Source: Ciceribacter sp. L1K22
GTDB lineage: Bacteria > Pseudomonadota > Alphaproteobacteria > Rhizobiales > Rhizobiaceae
Assembly (NCBI RefSeq): GCF_017599385.1
Contig: NZ_JAGFPK010000001.1
Span: 622,177-686,176, forward strand
DNA length: 64,000 nt
Direction of reading: 5' to 3'
The translations under genes and the position numbers were made by a program. Shown in pieces: positions 25,033 through 33,743 of the stretch. The notes beneath the pieces were generated by a model. The model saw only the letters and a list, made by a program, of their open reading frames with translations. It did not search any database and was not told where the DNA came from. Numbering within the stretch: the first letter of the stretch is position 1; each line of letters begins with the position of its first letter.

Positions 25033-26010
25033 TCAGGCGGCCTTCCCGGAGCCGGTATATTGGCCGTGGGGGCGATACTGCACGAGGTAGGATGGCAGTA
25101 TGGAAGCCAGCATTGTCGGCTGGATGCCGATGCCCTGCAGCGTCCTTCCTTCCTTGACCGCAGCCTCTGATACGACGTTGTCGCTCTTCAGAAGAGTAAC
25201 CTGATCGCTTGTCAGAGGCGGATCGACGAATGGCACGAGGGAGGCAACGCTGCCAATCAACGAGGCGACGCCGAACGGCAGCGGCAACAGCGGTTTGCGC
25301 CGGTTGGTGGTTTCGAGCATCATCTCGAGACACTGCTTGAAGGTCAGAACTTCGCGCCCGCCCAGCTCGTAAATGCCCGGCGCCACGAGACCGTCAACGG
25401 ACCGTGCGACGGCTTCCGCGACATCTTCGACGAAGACCGGCTGGAATTTCGTCTTGCCGCCGCCGACGAGCGGCAAGAAGGGCGCTATGCGTGCCATGGC
25501 CGCAAACTTATTGAAGAAGCCGTCTTCTGGTCCGAAGATGATCGACGGCCGCAGGATGATGGCATCCGGTTTCGTCGCCAGGATAGCGTCCTCTGCCCGA
25601 CCTTTGCTGGCCGCATAAAGGGATTGCGACTTTGCGTTTGCGCCAATGGCGGACACATGGGTGAGGCTGGCGCCGGCGGTTCGTGCGGCTTCCGCCACGG
25701 CCCGTGCACCGAAATCCTGTACCGCGTCAAAACGGTTGCGACCGCTCTCGAACAGAATGCCGACGCAGTTGACCACATGATCCGCGCCACGCACGGCGGC
25801 ATCGATAGACGACCGGTAGCGGAGATTGGCCTGGACGAAGGAAATCTGGCCTACGTTTCCAAGCGGCTGCAGAAAGCCGGCAAGGTCCGGTCGGCGCACC
25901 GCCACCCGGATCCGGTACCCGCGCTTTGCCAGAGCCCGGACCACATGACGCCCGACGAAGCCCGACCCGCCGAAAACAGTGACGAGCGGCGGAAGATTGG
26001 ACAAGGTCAT
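25033..26010 (-). CDS. NDUFA9-like NAD(P)H-binding protein
   Basis: 325 residues, atypical SDR. VTVFGGSGFVGRHVVRALAKRG is the NAD(P) site; VSAIGANAKSQSLYAASKGRAED and ILRPSIIFGPEDGFFN match the complex I NDUFA9 subunit family of alphaproteobacteria and mitochondria. Bacterial members are often not stable complex I subunits and may act on quinone or lipid substrates. The ATG at 26010 starts a normal N-terminus. It sits between a DUF1330 gene upstream and the EcfG-controlled small gene downstream. Confidence 0.88.
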   Translation of the reverse strand: MTLSNLPPLVTVFGGSGFVGRHVVRALAKRGYRIRVAVRRPDLAGFLQPLGNVGQISFVQANLRYRSSIDAAVRGADHVVNCVGILFESGRNRFDAVQDFGARAVAEAARTAGASLTHVSAIGANAKSQSLYAASKGRAEDAILATKPDAIILRPSIIFGPEDGFFNKFAAMARIAPFLPLVGGGKTKFQPVFVEDVAEAVARSVDGLVAPGIYELGGREVLTFKQCLEMMLETTNRRKPLLPLPFGVASLIGSVASLVPFVDPPLTSDQVTLLKSDNVVSEAAVKEGRTLQGIGIQPTMLASILPSYLVQYRPHGQYTGSGKAA

Positions 26011-26111
26011 GGCAAGATCCCCGGTGTTGGAAGGCAGGAAGGCTCTACTCGCCGCTTCTTAGCCGAATCCCGGATCGAGGTGAAGCGGAAAGGCGGCGTA
26101 GCGACGCTTTG

Positions 26112-26399
26112 TCAGACGCCCTCGACGACCAGGATCTCGCCATCGGCAACCTCCTGCCGGATCTTGGCGGCGATTTGATATTCAGGCGAGTTGTAGCAGT
26201 CGACCGCAGCCTGAAGCGACGGAAATTCAACGACGACATTGCGCGCCCTGGCTGGCCCTTCAAGGACTTCGACCTTGCCGCCCCGCGCTAGAAAGTTCGC
26301 GCCATATTTTTCGAAGGCTGGCTTGGCCGCAGCAACGTAGTCCTTGTAGCGCTCGGTGTCGCGGACATCGACTCGCGCAATCCAGTAACCCTTGGCCAT
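26112..26399 (-). CDS. DUF1330 family protein
   Basis: 95 residues: MAKGYWIARVDVRD, then YVAAAKPAFEKYGANFLARGG and EFPSLQAAVDCYNSPEYQ, the full DUF1330 ferredoxin-like dimeric barrel pattern. No function is established for the family. The start at 26399 has GAGAGGACGAC upstream. It precedes the NDUFA9-like gene by about 100 bases; a shared transcript is possible. Confidence 0.9.
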   Translation of the reverse strand: MAKGYWIARVDVRDTERYKDYVAAAKPAFEKYGANFLARGGKVEVLEGPARARNVVVEFPSLQAAVDCYNSPEYQIAAKIRQEVADGEILVVEGV

Positions 26400-26518
26400 G
26401 TCGTCCTCTCCGTTTTTATGGTCGACGCGGTTTTGGGATAAATCACCTGTGCGGTCAAGATCGTTCATCCCGGAGTTAGATTTGAACCGATAGACTGCGA
26501 ATCAGATCGATTGCGTCC

Positions 26519-27589
26519 ATGGAGAACCCGTTGAAAACCCTGACCGCACCCTCCACCCTTCCTCTGATGCTGTTGGCATGCGCAGCGGCGATCGCATCCT
26601 ATGTCGGCTTCCCGACCGATGCGAAAGCCGAGGCTTGCGACGCGGCTTTTTACGACAAGCTGCGCAGCCCGCCGAAGGGCAAGGATGACCGTGTCGTCGT
26701 CAAGTGCGACATCAAGCTGAAACCCGAGGATGTCATCACGCGTAAGCTGGTTTTCGCGGGCGAGGCAGCGTCGGGACTGACGCTCGATTGCCGCGGCGCG
26801 ACGCTCGGCAGTACCAAGCTCAAATATGGGGGCAGCGCCCCCACGCTCCTTGTGAGGTCGCAAAAGCTGAAGGATGGCTCCGGCTGGAGTGTTCCTCGCG
26901 ACATAACCATCAGGAACTGCAAGATTATCGGGAATGTCCGTCTAACCGGTCTCGGGCCGAACGGCGAAGCGGAGGAAGTCCGGAAATCGTCTCTCAAACG
27001 AAACCATACGGCAAACGCCCAGTCGAACGCGCCGACTGGCATAGTTCTGGACAGGATCACGCTGACTTCGACCGGAGGGATTCCGCTTTATTTCGGGCCG
27101 GGTGTCACGCGTTCCTCGGTCCTCGATTCGACATTCCGCGGCAAATCCTCGAAGACCGCCATCTACCTTGACGCCGAGTCTGCCGAAAACGTCATCTCTG
27201 GCAATCGTTTCGCAATGAAAGTCGGCCGGGAGATGATCGCGATCGACGGCTCGGCACGAAATGTGATTTCTGGAAATACCTTTGAAAACCCTGAAAAGGG
27301 TGGCGTGTTCGTCTATCGCAACTGCGGTGAAGGCGGAACCATCCGCCACCAGGAGCCGCGCAACAATCGCATTGTCGACAACCGTTTCATCTACAAGTCC
27401 AGCATTATTGCCTACCCGGCGATCTGGTTGAACCAGCGCGATGTCGGCAAATGGTATTGCGAACCCAATCCGAAATACCCCTTCGGCAGCAGCCTGGATC
27501 CGCGAGACCGGGCGATCGACAATGTGGTCGGCGGTAACAGTTTCGAGGGCGCCCTGTCGCCGATGGTGGTGAATACAGAGCGGAAATGA
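26519..27589 (+). CDS. Exported right-handed parallel beta-helix protein
   Basis: 356 residues. A long hydrophobic N-terminal segment (about 12-30) with a cleavage region near DAKAEA suggests export. The body has repeated beta-helix turns: TIRNCKIIGNV, VLDSTFRGKS, ENVISGNRFAM, RNVISGNTFEN and NRIVDNRFIY. Such folds occur in carbohydrate lyases and surface adhesins; no catalytic triad can be assigned by eye. Four or more cysteines suggest disulfides in the periplasm. It is convergent with pyrF and stands alone. The GC-rich neighbours do not suggest transfer. Confidence 0.75.
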   Translation: MENPLKTLTAPSTLPLMLLACAAAIASYVGFPTDAKAEACDAAFYDKLRSPPKGKDDRVVVKCDIKLKPEDVITRKLVFAGEAASGLTLDCRGATLGSTKLKYGGSAPTLLVRSQKLKDGSGWSVPRDITIRNCKIIGNVRLTGLGPNGEAEEVRKSSLKRNHTANAQSNAPTGIVLDRITLTSTGGIPLYFGPGVTRSSVLDSTFRGKSSKTAIYLDAESAENVISGNRFAMKVGREMIAIDGSARNVISGNTFENPEKGGVFVYRNCGEGGTIRHQEPRNNRIVDNRFIYKSSIIAYPAIWLNQRDVGKWYCEPNPKYPFGSSLDPRDRAIDNVVGGNSFEGALSPMVVNTERK

Positions 27590-27614
27590 ACGGGTGAAAC
27601 GGTGCAAGCCGGTG

Positions 27615-28307
27615 CTAGAGAACCTCCGCCATTTCGGCAAGAATATCGAGTGCGGCTTGTTTCGGATCGGCGGCTTTGACGATCGGACGGGCCACCACCA
27701 AGTGGCTCGATCCCGAACGCAGGGCTTCGGAAGGGGTCATAACGCGTTTCTGGTCGCCTTTCTCGGCTCCGGCCGGCCGGATGCCGGGCGTTACCACCGC
27801 GAGATCCGGACCGATAATGCGACGCACGGCCGAAACCTCTTCCGCGGAGCACACGATCCCGCCCATGCCGGCAGCCAATGCCTGTTCGGCCCGCCGTAGA
27901 ACCAGCGTGTGCGGATCGTATTCATAACCGGCGTCCAAGAGGTCCTGCTCGTCCATCGACGTCAGCACGGTAACCCCTAGCAGGCAGAGGCCGGAACCTT
28001 CCGCCGCCGATACCGCCGCTTTCATGGCTTTCGGATAGGCATGCAGGGTCAGCATGGTCATGCCCATTTTGACGATGTTCTCGACGGCTGACGCGACCGT
28101 ATTGTCGATGTCCAGGAGTTTCATGTCGAGAAACACCTGCTTGCCGTCCCGCGCGAGATCACGGGCAAATTCAAGGCCGCCCGCGAACGCTAGCTGGTAA
28201 CCGATCTTGTAGAAGCCCACCGCGTTTCCGAGTGTGGATACGATCGCCTCGGCTTCGCCGACAGTCGGCAGGTCGAGCCCGACGATCAGTCTGTTCTTTG
28301 CGGCCAT
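27615..28307 (-). CDS. pyrF: Orotidine 5'-phosphate decarboxylase
   Basis: 230 residues, TIM barrel. [23 protein letters not shown] (catalytic Asp-x-Lys-x-x-Asp) and VVTPGIRP with VVARPI match class I PyrF. It makes UMP from OMP, the last step of de novo pyrimidine synthesis. The start at 28307 follows GGGAGAACGACAA and lies 22 bases inside the 3' end of the histidine-phosphatase-like gene, so the two are coupled. Confidence 0.96.
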   Translation of the reverse strand: MAAKNRLIVGLDLPTVGEAEAIVSTLGNAVGFYKIGYQLAFAGGLEFARDLARDGKQVFLDMKLLDIDNTVASAVENIVKMGMTMLTLHAYPKAMKAAVSAAEGSGLCLLGVTVLTSMDEQDLLDAGYEYDPHTLVLRRAEQALAAGMGGIVCSAEEVSAVRRIIGPDLAVVTPGIRPAGAEKGDQKRVMTPSEALRSGSSHLVVARPIVKAADPKQAALDILAEMAEVL

Positions 28308-28894
28308 TTGTCGTTCTCCCGCCAGTTCTCGATGGGGGTCCAGTCGCACGAGAGGGAACGGTCCGCAAGGGAAAATGCGAAGAGATTGCCGCCGCCCCCA
28401 GGTTGATCGTGAGCACGGGAAATCGGAACGCCGGCCAGGTGGCATTTCAACAGTGTGCCGACCGCGCCATGGCCAACGAAGGCAATCGGGTGAGAGGCAT
28501 CGTGGTTGTCGAGGACGGACATGACCTCGCGGACGATACGGCTCTGCGCATCGGCGGCGCGTTCCCAGCCGTGGAAGCTCTTGTCAGGATTGGCAAAGAA
28601 CCAGTCGGCGGCCTCCTCGAATTCCGACGGCGCTAGAAAGCCGGTCGCCGACCGATCATTCTCATGCATTGCTTCCACGATCTCGACGTTGATGCCGGTC
28701 ACCGACGCCAGGATCTCCGCCGTCTCGATCGCCTTGGTTTCCGCGCTGGACACAATACGACGCAATCGGCCCACCCACGGACGGTCCTTGATGGTGTTCG
28801 CGCGCGCCACGCCAACCTCGGAAAGGCCCCATAGCGGGACCGGCACGGTCGGATCAATCCGGACCTGTGGATGGGTGATGTAGAGGGCAACCAT
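28286..28894 (-). CDS. Histidine phosphatase superfamily-like protein with altered RHG motif
   Basis: 202 residues. The fold pattern is that of phosphoglycerate-mutase-like proteins: [12 protein letters not shown] and [12 protein letters not shown] correspond to the second and late conserved blocks. The first block, normally RHGET, reads THPQV; the His is kept, but the Arg is Thr and the Gly is Pro. In the second block the usual Arg is Lys. A standard phosphatase pocket is therefore unlikely. It overlaps pyrF by 22 bases and follows pmtA closely, so it belongs to a pmtA-hisP-pyrF transcript. Confidence 0.78.
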   Translation of the reverse strand: MVALYITHPQVRIDPTVPVPLWGLSEVGVARANTIKDRPWVGRLRRIVSSAETKAIETAEILASVTGINVEIVEAMHENDRSATGFLAPSEFEEAADWFFANPDKSFHGWERAADAQSRIVREVMSVLDNHDASHPIAFVGHGAVGTLLKCHLAGVPISRAHDQPGGGGNLFAFSLADRSLSCDWTPIENWRENDKWPQRTD

Positions 28895-28903
28895 CGGAAA
28901 ACC

Positions 28904-29497
28904 TTAGCCGCGACGGTAAATCCACAACTGGGCGGGCGGGATATTGCGCACGATAAAGTCGAAGTGCTGGATGTGGTAGCTGCCGGGCTTCGCCACCACG
29001 GGCGACACCGGACCATAGGTAATCTGCACGACCGGTCGTCCGGCCGGGATACGGTCTAGAAGCGACTCGAGCAACTCGACCCTCCGCGGCATCGGAAAGC
29101 TGAGAAGCGGCACGGCCGAAATGACGCTGTCGAACATCTGATCGTGACGCGTCCCCAGCGTCTTCTCGAGATCGAAAGCATCGCCGTGAATGAAGTTGAC
29201 GCCCGGGTAGCTATCGACGAGATGCTGGTAGAAGTCGGCCGAATATTCGATCGATACGAGGTTCTCCGGCTTGATACCTTTGGCGAGAATCGCCTTCGTT
29301 ATCACGCCCGTACCGGGACCGAGTTCAAGAACGGGAAGACCCGAACGGGTGTCGATCACGCTCGCCATCTTCCGGGCGGTGACAGAAGAAGTCGGAACAA
29401 TCGCGCCAACTTGCTTGGGCCCCTGCATCATGCCCTTGAAGAAACGGATTTCCTCATCGAACTTTTTTTCGAACCGTTCCTTCAGGCGAAGCGCCAT
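28904..29497 (-). CDS. pmtA: Phospholipid N-methyltransferase PmtA (rhizobial type)
   Basis: 197 residues. It begins MALRLKERFEKKFDEEIRFFKG, the amphipathic membrane-binding N-terminus, followed by GAIVPTS and the SAM site VLELGPGTGVITKAIL. The late motif ISAVPLLSFP is typical of PmtA from Agrobacterium and Sinorhizobium. It methylates phosphatidylethanolamine to phosphatidylcholine. Two genes follow on the same strand with a 9-base gap. dnaN lies 111 bases upstream. Confidence 0.92.
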   Translation of the reverse strand: MALRLKERFEKKFDEEIRFFKGMMQGPKQVGAIVPTSSVTARKMASVIDTRSGLPVLELGPGTGVITKAILAKGIKPENLVSIEYSADFYQHLVDSYPGVNFIHGDAFDLEKTLGTRHDQMFDSVISAVPLLSFPMPRRVELLESLLDRIPAGRPVVQITYGPVSPVVAKPGSYHIQHFDFIVRNIPPAQLWIYRRG

Positions 29498-29608
29498 TGC
29501 TCTCTCCCTACCTTGACCAGCGGTTCATCCGCATAAGGCAATGTTGGCCTTGTTTGTCGCAAAAACAAGACCAAATGGCGCTGGGCGACAACTTTATGCC
29601 AGCATTAG

Positions 29609-30727
29609 CTACACGCGCATCGGCATCAGCACGTAAAGCGCGTCGTCGCCGGCGGTGTCGCGGATCAGGGTCGGCGAGCCGGCGTCCGCAAGCATGAAGA
29701 TCGCGTCGTCTCCCGAAAGCTGGGCGGTAATGTCGAGCAGATACTTGGCGTTGAAGCCGATTTCCATCGCGTCGCTCTCGTACCCCACGGCAACTTCTTC
29801 GGTCGCGCTTCCGGAGTCAGGGTTATTGACGGTTAGGATAAGGTGTCCGTCGCTGAGAGCCAGCTTCACCGCGCGACCGCGCTCGGAAGAAATGGTCGAC
29901 ACGCGATCGACGGCCTGGGCAAAGGTCTGGCAATCGACGCGCATTTCCTTGTCATTGGCGGTGGGTATCACCCGCTGGTAGTCCGGGAACGTGCCATCGA
30001 TCAGCTTCGAGGTGATCACCACCGAACCGATGGTGAAGCGGATCTTTGCGTCCGAGAGTTCGATGGTGATGACCAGATCCGGGTTGTCGATGAGCTTCTG
30101 CAGTTCGCCCACCGTCTTGCGTGGGATGATGATCCCCGGCATTCCTTCGGACCCGGATGGGGCCTCGACATCGGCACGCGCGAGACGGTGGCCGTCGGTC
30201 GCGACGGCGCGCAGCTTCAGCGCATTCTGGCTTTCAATCGTGTGTAGGAAGATACCATTGAGATAGTACCGCGTTTCCTCGGTCGAGATCGCGAACTGCG
30301 TGCGGTCGATCAGCATCTTGAGATCGCTGGCTTTCAGCTTGAAGGAGTGGCTGAAGCTGCCGGCAGTCAGATCCGGGAAATCGGCTTCCGGCAGGCACTG
30401 CAGCGAAAACTTGGATCGTCCGGATGCGACCGTCATGGATGACCCGTCCGGATTGGTCGACAGCAGGACTTCCGATCCATCCGAAAGCTTGCGCACGATT
30501 TCGTAGAGAAGATGCGCCGGTACGGTCGTTGCGCCAGCCTGTTCGACCATGGCCGGCGTCGCCTCGGTGATTTCGAGGTCGAGGTCCGTTGCCTTCATGT
30601 CAAGCTGCGCACCTTCTGCCCGAAGCAACACGTTCGACAGGATCGGGATGGTGTTGCGGCGCTCGACCACCCGATGCACGTGATTGAGCGACTTGAGAAG
30701 ATTGGACCGTTCAAGAGTAATACGCAT
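29609..30727 (-). CDS. dnaN: DNA polymerase III beta subunit (sliding clamp)
   Basis: 372 residues, the usual length. MRITLERSNLLKSLNHVHRVVERRNTIPIL, FKLKASDLKMLIDRTQFAIS, YYLNGIFLH, RAVATDGHRLA and the C-terminal LMPMRV are all standard DnaN segments. The ring clamp tethers polymerase III and binds many partners. The start at 30727 replaces a longer frame with no DnaN-like N-terminus. dnaN is not beside dnaA here (33 kb apart), as is common in rhizobia. Confidence 0.97.
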   Translation of the reverse strand: MRITLERSNLLKSLNHVHRVVERRNTIPILSNVLLRAEGAQLDMKATDLDLEITEATPAMVEQAGATTVPAHLLYEIVRKLSDGSEVLLSTNPDGSSMTVASGRSKFSLQCLPEADFPDLTAGSFSHSFKLKASDLKMLIDRTQFAISTEETRYYLNGIFLHTIESQNALKLRAVATDGHRLARADVEAPSGSEGMPGIIIPRKTVGELQKLIDNPDLVITIELSDAKIRFTIGSVVITSKLIDGTFPDYQRVIPTANDKEMRVDCQTFAQAVDRVSTISSERGRAVKLALSDGHLILTVNNPDSGSATEEVAVGYESDAMEIGFNAKYLLDITAQLSGDDAIFMLADAGSPTLIRDTAGDDALYVLMPMRV

Positions 30728-30925
30728 GAATGCTACCGCTTTCGACCTGAGCGGACCCACGGACGCGGGGCCTCGAATATTGCTGCCGGCCCATCCCGGC
30801 CGGACGATGTGGACGGGCAAAATGCCAGCAATTCCCTGAGAATTGCAAGGGCCTCGCTTTAGCCGCATGCCTGATACAGACAATTCTCCCGCCTATGCAC
30901 AGAGGATGGCGGCCTTGCGTCGCGC

Positions 30926-31900
30926 ATGACCCTCCAGCATAAAGGACTGAAGCTGCCCGGGACGATTGAAGTGAGTGTAACAGAAGACAAAGACGAGCGG
31001 CCCGCCGCTGCCCGGACTTATCGGGTAAACGACGTGGCCGTGGCCGCGCGCCCGATAGAAACAGCCCTTTATCTGGTGGCGACGCCGATCGGGAACCTCG
31101 GCGATATCACGCTGCGCGCATTGGAAACTCTGGCCGCAGCCGATGTGCTCGCCTGCGAGGATACGCGCGTCACGAGGGTTCTGCTCGATCGCTACGGCAT
31201 CGCAACCCGGCCTTATGCCTACCACGAACACAATGCGGACGAGGTCGGCCCGAGGTTGATCGAGGCGCTCGCCGCTGGCAAATCCGTGGCGCTCGTGTCC
31301 GACGCCGGCACGCCGCTGGTGTCTGATCCCGGCTACAGGCTGGGACAGCTCGCAATCGAAGCCGGATACCGCGTCGTGCCAATACCCGGCGCGTCGGCGC
31401 CGCTCGCCGCGCTCGTCGGCTCCGGCCTCTCGAATGATACGTTCCTGTTCGCCGGCTTCCTCCCGACCAAGGACAAGGCGAAGCGCGATCGCCTTGAGGA
31501 ATTGCGGCAGGTGCCCGGCACCCTGATCTTCTTCGAATCGCCCCATCGTATCGGCGCGACGCTGTCGGCAGCCGCTGATGTGCTGGGGGGAAGACGCCGC
31601 GCTGCCGTGTGCCGCGAACTGACGAAGACGTTCGAAGAGTTTCGGCGCGATACTCTTGCACAATTGGCGATGGATTATGCGGACAGGACGGTCAAGGGCG
31701 AGATTGTCCTGGTGATCGCTCCGCCGGATCCGCCACTGCCACCCGGCGAAAAGGACGTCGACGAACTGCTTCGTCGTCTTTCGTCCGACCTGTCGGTCGG
31801 AAAGGCGGCCTCCGAGGCTGCCCGACAGACCGGGCTGCCGCGGCGGGACCTTTATCAGCGGCTGATCGAGCTGAAGGACGATCATGCAGGCGGTCGATAA
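30926..31900 (+). CDS. rsmI: 16S rRNA (cytidine-2'-O)-methyltransferase RsmI
   Basis: 324 residues. LYLVATPIGNLGDITLRALETL, EDTRVTRVLLDRYGI, SDAGTPLVSDPGYRL and the central FFESPHRI give a clear RsmI. It 2'-O-methylates C1402 of 16S rRNA. The start is uncertain: the ATG at 30926 has no ribosome site, and family members usually begin nearer to the segment RTYRVNDVAVAARP, so a GTG around 30971-30977 is possible. The end overlaps yraN by 17 bases. It is divergent from dnaN. Confidence 0.93.
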   Translation: MTLQHKGLKLPGTIEVSVTEDKDERPAAARTYRVNDVAVAARPIETALYLVATPIGNLGDITLRALETLAAADVLACEDTRVTRVLLDRYGIATRPYAYHEHNADEVGPRLIEALAAGKSVALVSDAGTPLVSDPGYRLGQLAIEAGYRVVPIPGASAPLAALVGSGLSNDTFLFAGFLPTKDKAKRDRLEELRQVPGTLIFFESPHRIGATLSAAADVLGGRRRAAVCRELTKTFEEFRRDTLAQLAMDYADRTVKGEIVLVIAPPDPPLPPGEKDVDELLRRLSSDLSVGKAASEAARQTGLPRRDLYQRLIELKDDHAGGR

Positions 31901-32252
31901 CGGCGGACGGCGACGACGGGCAGAGCGGTGGGGCCACCTCGCCGAGTGGCTCGGAGCGCTTTTCCTGTTGTCGCGGGGCTACCGCATCCTGGCGCTGCGC
32001 TACAAGACGGGCCTTGGAGAAATCGATCTCGTGGTTCGCAAGGGCAATGTGATCGCCTTCGTCGAGGTGAAATCCCGTCGAACCCTGCAGGCCGCTGTGG
32101 ATGCCGTGAACGAACCGACGAAGCGGCGGATCCGCGCTGCGAGTGACCTCTGGATCAGCCGGCGCCGCGACGCCCATCTCCTCGCACGCCGCTATGACAT
32201 TCTGGCGATCAGGGCGTGGAGGCTGCCTGTTCACTTCAAGGATGCATTTTGA
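31884..32252 (+). CDS. YraN family (UPF0102) predicted endonuclease-like protein
   Basis: 122 residues. GEIDLVVRKGNVIAFVEVKSR is the PD-(D/E)XK nuclease-like signature of UPF0102, usually found directly after rsmI, as here. A processing role at replication or repair intermediates is suspected from fold, not proven. The ATG overlaps the rsmI end by 17 bases, so translation is coupled. Confidence 0.92.
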   Translation: MQAVDNGGRRRRAERWGHLAEWLGALFLLSRGYRILALRYKTGLGEIDLVVRKGNVIAFVEVKSRRTLQAAVDAVNEPTKRRIRAASDLWISRRRDAHLLARRYDILAIRAWRLPVHFKDAF

Positions 32253-32283
32253 CTCGGCACCGCCGTTCCGGCCGCGGCCGGGA

Positions 32284-32323
32284 ATGTAATTTTTCTGTCA
32301 CGAAAGTGTAATTCGGCCGTCAC
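32284..32323 (+). promoter_or_regulatory. Tandem Pho box upstream of ugpB
   Basis: Four 7-base units spaced exactly 11 bases apart: ATGTAAT (32284), CTGTCAC (32295), GTGTAAT (32306) and CCGTCAC (32317). This is the PhoB binding layout (consensus unit CTGTCAT, 4-base spacers), here as two adjoining boxes. It implies induction under phosphate limitation, as known for rhizobial ugp genes. Confidence 0.85.
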
Positions 32324-32375
32324 GCGACATGGCTATTGCCTCCGTGCCCCAACACTGGCGGAGAGGATTTTTCCC

Positions 32376-33674
32376 ATGTTCAAGACTTTTTCCATGGCCG
32401 CGCTGGCCCTGTCCATGACCGCATCGACCACGCTTGCCGCGACCAACATCACCTGGTGGCACGGCATGGGTGGCCGTAACGGCGAAGTCATCAACGAAGT
32501 TTCCCAGAAGTTCAACGAATCGCAGAGCGAATGCGTTCTGACCCCGGTTTCCAAGGGCACTTACGAAGAAGCCCTGTCTGCCGGCATCGCCGCCTTCCGG
32601 TCGGGCGAACAGCCCAACATCCTGCAGGTGTTCGACGCCGGCGCGGCGACGATCATCAATGCCAAGGGCGCGACCATCCCTGCCGAGGACCTGATCAAGA
32701 ACGCCGGGTTCGAATTCGATCGCGAAGCCTTCATCGAGGGCGTTCGCTATTTCTATGCTGATTCCGAGGGCAAGTTCGTCGGCATGCCGTTCAACTCGTC
32801 GGCGCCGATCATGTACATCAACACCGAAGCCCTTCAGAAGGCCGGTGTCGAGGCTCCCAAGACCTGGGAAGAGTTTGAAGCGATCGCGCCCAAGCTCAAG
32901 GAAGCCGGCTACACCCCCCTGGTTCAGGCCCAGCTGACCTGGCAGTTCACCGAGAACTTCTTCTCCCGTCATAACCTGCAGTTCGCCTCGAACAACAACG
33001 GCTATGACAGCGTCGTCGATACGACCATCAACGTCACCGACCCGAACCACGTCATGATGTACGAAAAGCTGAAGGAGTGGTACGACGCCGGCTACTTCGG
33101 TTACTATGGTGCTGGCTGGAGCGACAACCAGAAGCCGTTCGAGGAAGGCAAGGTCGCCCTCTGGATCGGTTCGTCCGGCTCGTTCGGTGGTCTCCAGAAG
33201 ACCGCGACGATGCCCTTCTCGGCAACCTTCCTGCCCTACTGGAAGTCGGTTCATCCGGAAGGCGTCCATACCTTCATCGGCGGCGCTGCCCTCTTCGCGA
33301 TGGCCGGCAAGTCTGAAGCCGAGAACACCTGCACGGCGTCCTTCTTCCAGTTCCTGACCTCGCCGGAACTGCAGAAGTTCTACCACCAGGCCACCGGTTA
33401 TGTCGCCATCACCAAGGCTGCCTATGAGCTTGCCAAGTCCGAAGGCTACTACGAGAAGACCCCGGTTGCCGAGGTTGGCATCCAGCAGCTTTCGCTGCCG
33501 GGCGCCGAGTGGGATAAGGGCTACCGTATGGGCTTCTACCCGCAGATCCGTTCGGTGATGGAGCGCGAATACAACCGCATCTTCGCCGGCGAGACCACGC
33601 CGAAGGAAGCCATGGAAACCATCAAGAAGGAAGCCGACGAGCTGCTCGCCCGCTTCGCCAAGACCGCCGGCTGA
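32376..33674 (+). CDS. ugpB: sn-Glycerol-3-phosphate ABC transporter, periplasmic binding protein
   Basis: 432 residues with a signal peptide (about 1-21, ending TLAA). ITWWHGMGGRNGE, SAGIAAFRSGEQPNILQVFDAG, GMPFNSSAPIMYIN and HQATGYVAITKAAYELAKSEGYYEK track E. coli UgpB along its length. It binds sn-glycerol-3-phosphate and glycerophosphodiesters in the periplasm. It has a Shine-Dalgarno GGAGAGGA and is the first gene of ugpBAEC behind a tandem Pho box. A strong hairpin follows the stop. Confidence 0.95.
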   Translation: MFKTFSMAALALSMTASTTLAATNITWWHGMGGRNGEVINEVSQKFNESQSECVLTPVSKGTYEEALSAGIAAFRSGEQPNILQVFDAGAATIINAKGATIPAEDLIKNAGFEFDREAFIEGVRYFYADSEGKFVGMPFNSSAPIMYINTEALQKAGVEAPKTWEEFEAIAPKLKEAGYTPLVQAQLTWQFTENFFSRHNLQFASNNNGYDSVVDTTINVTDPNHVMMYEKLKEWYDAGYFGYYGAGWSDNQKPFEEGKVALWIGSSGSFGGLQKTATMPFSATFLPYWKSVHPEGVHTFIGGAALFAMAGKSEAENTCTASFFQFLTSPELQKFYHQATGYVAITKAAYELAKSEGYYEKTPVAEVGIQQLSLPGAEWDKGYRMGFYPQIRSVMEREYNRIFAGETTPKEAMETIKKEADELLARFAKTAG

Positions 33675-33699
33675 TATCAGTCGCCTGTCCAGTCCTGAA

Positions 33700-33723
33700 T
33701 CCCGGGGGCGAAAGCTCCCGGGA
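33700..33723 (+). other. Hairpin between ugpB and ugpA
   Basis: A 10-base stem (33700-33709 with 33714-33723, one G-T pair) is closed by a GAAA tetraloop. No long T-run follows, only CTTTCCTT. Such hairpins after binding-protein genes protect the upstream mRNA or reduce read-through, giving more binding protein than permease. Confidence 0.75.
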
Positions 33724-33743
33724 CTTTCCTTGAGGGGTGTCCG

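Noticed and set aside
26440-26510. TTCAAATC-like sequence resembling a tRNA T-arm on the minus strand
   Set aside because: The flanking bases cannot form a T-stem and no acceptor or anticodon arm is visible.
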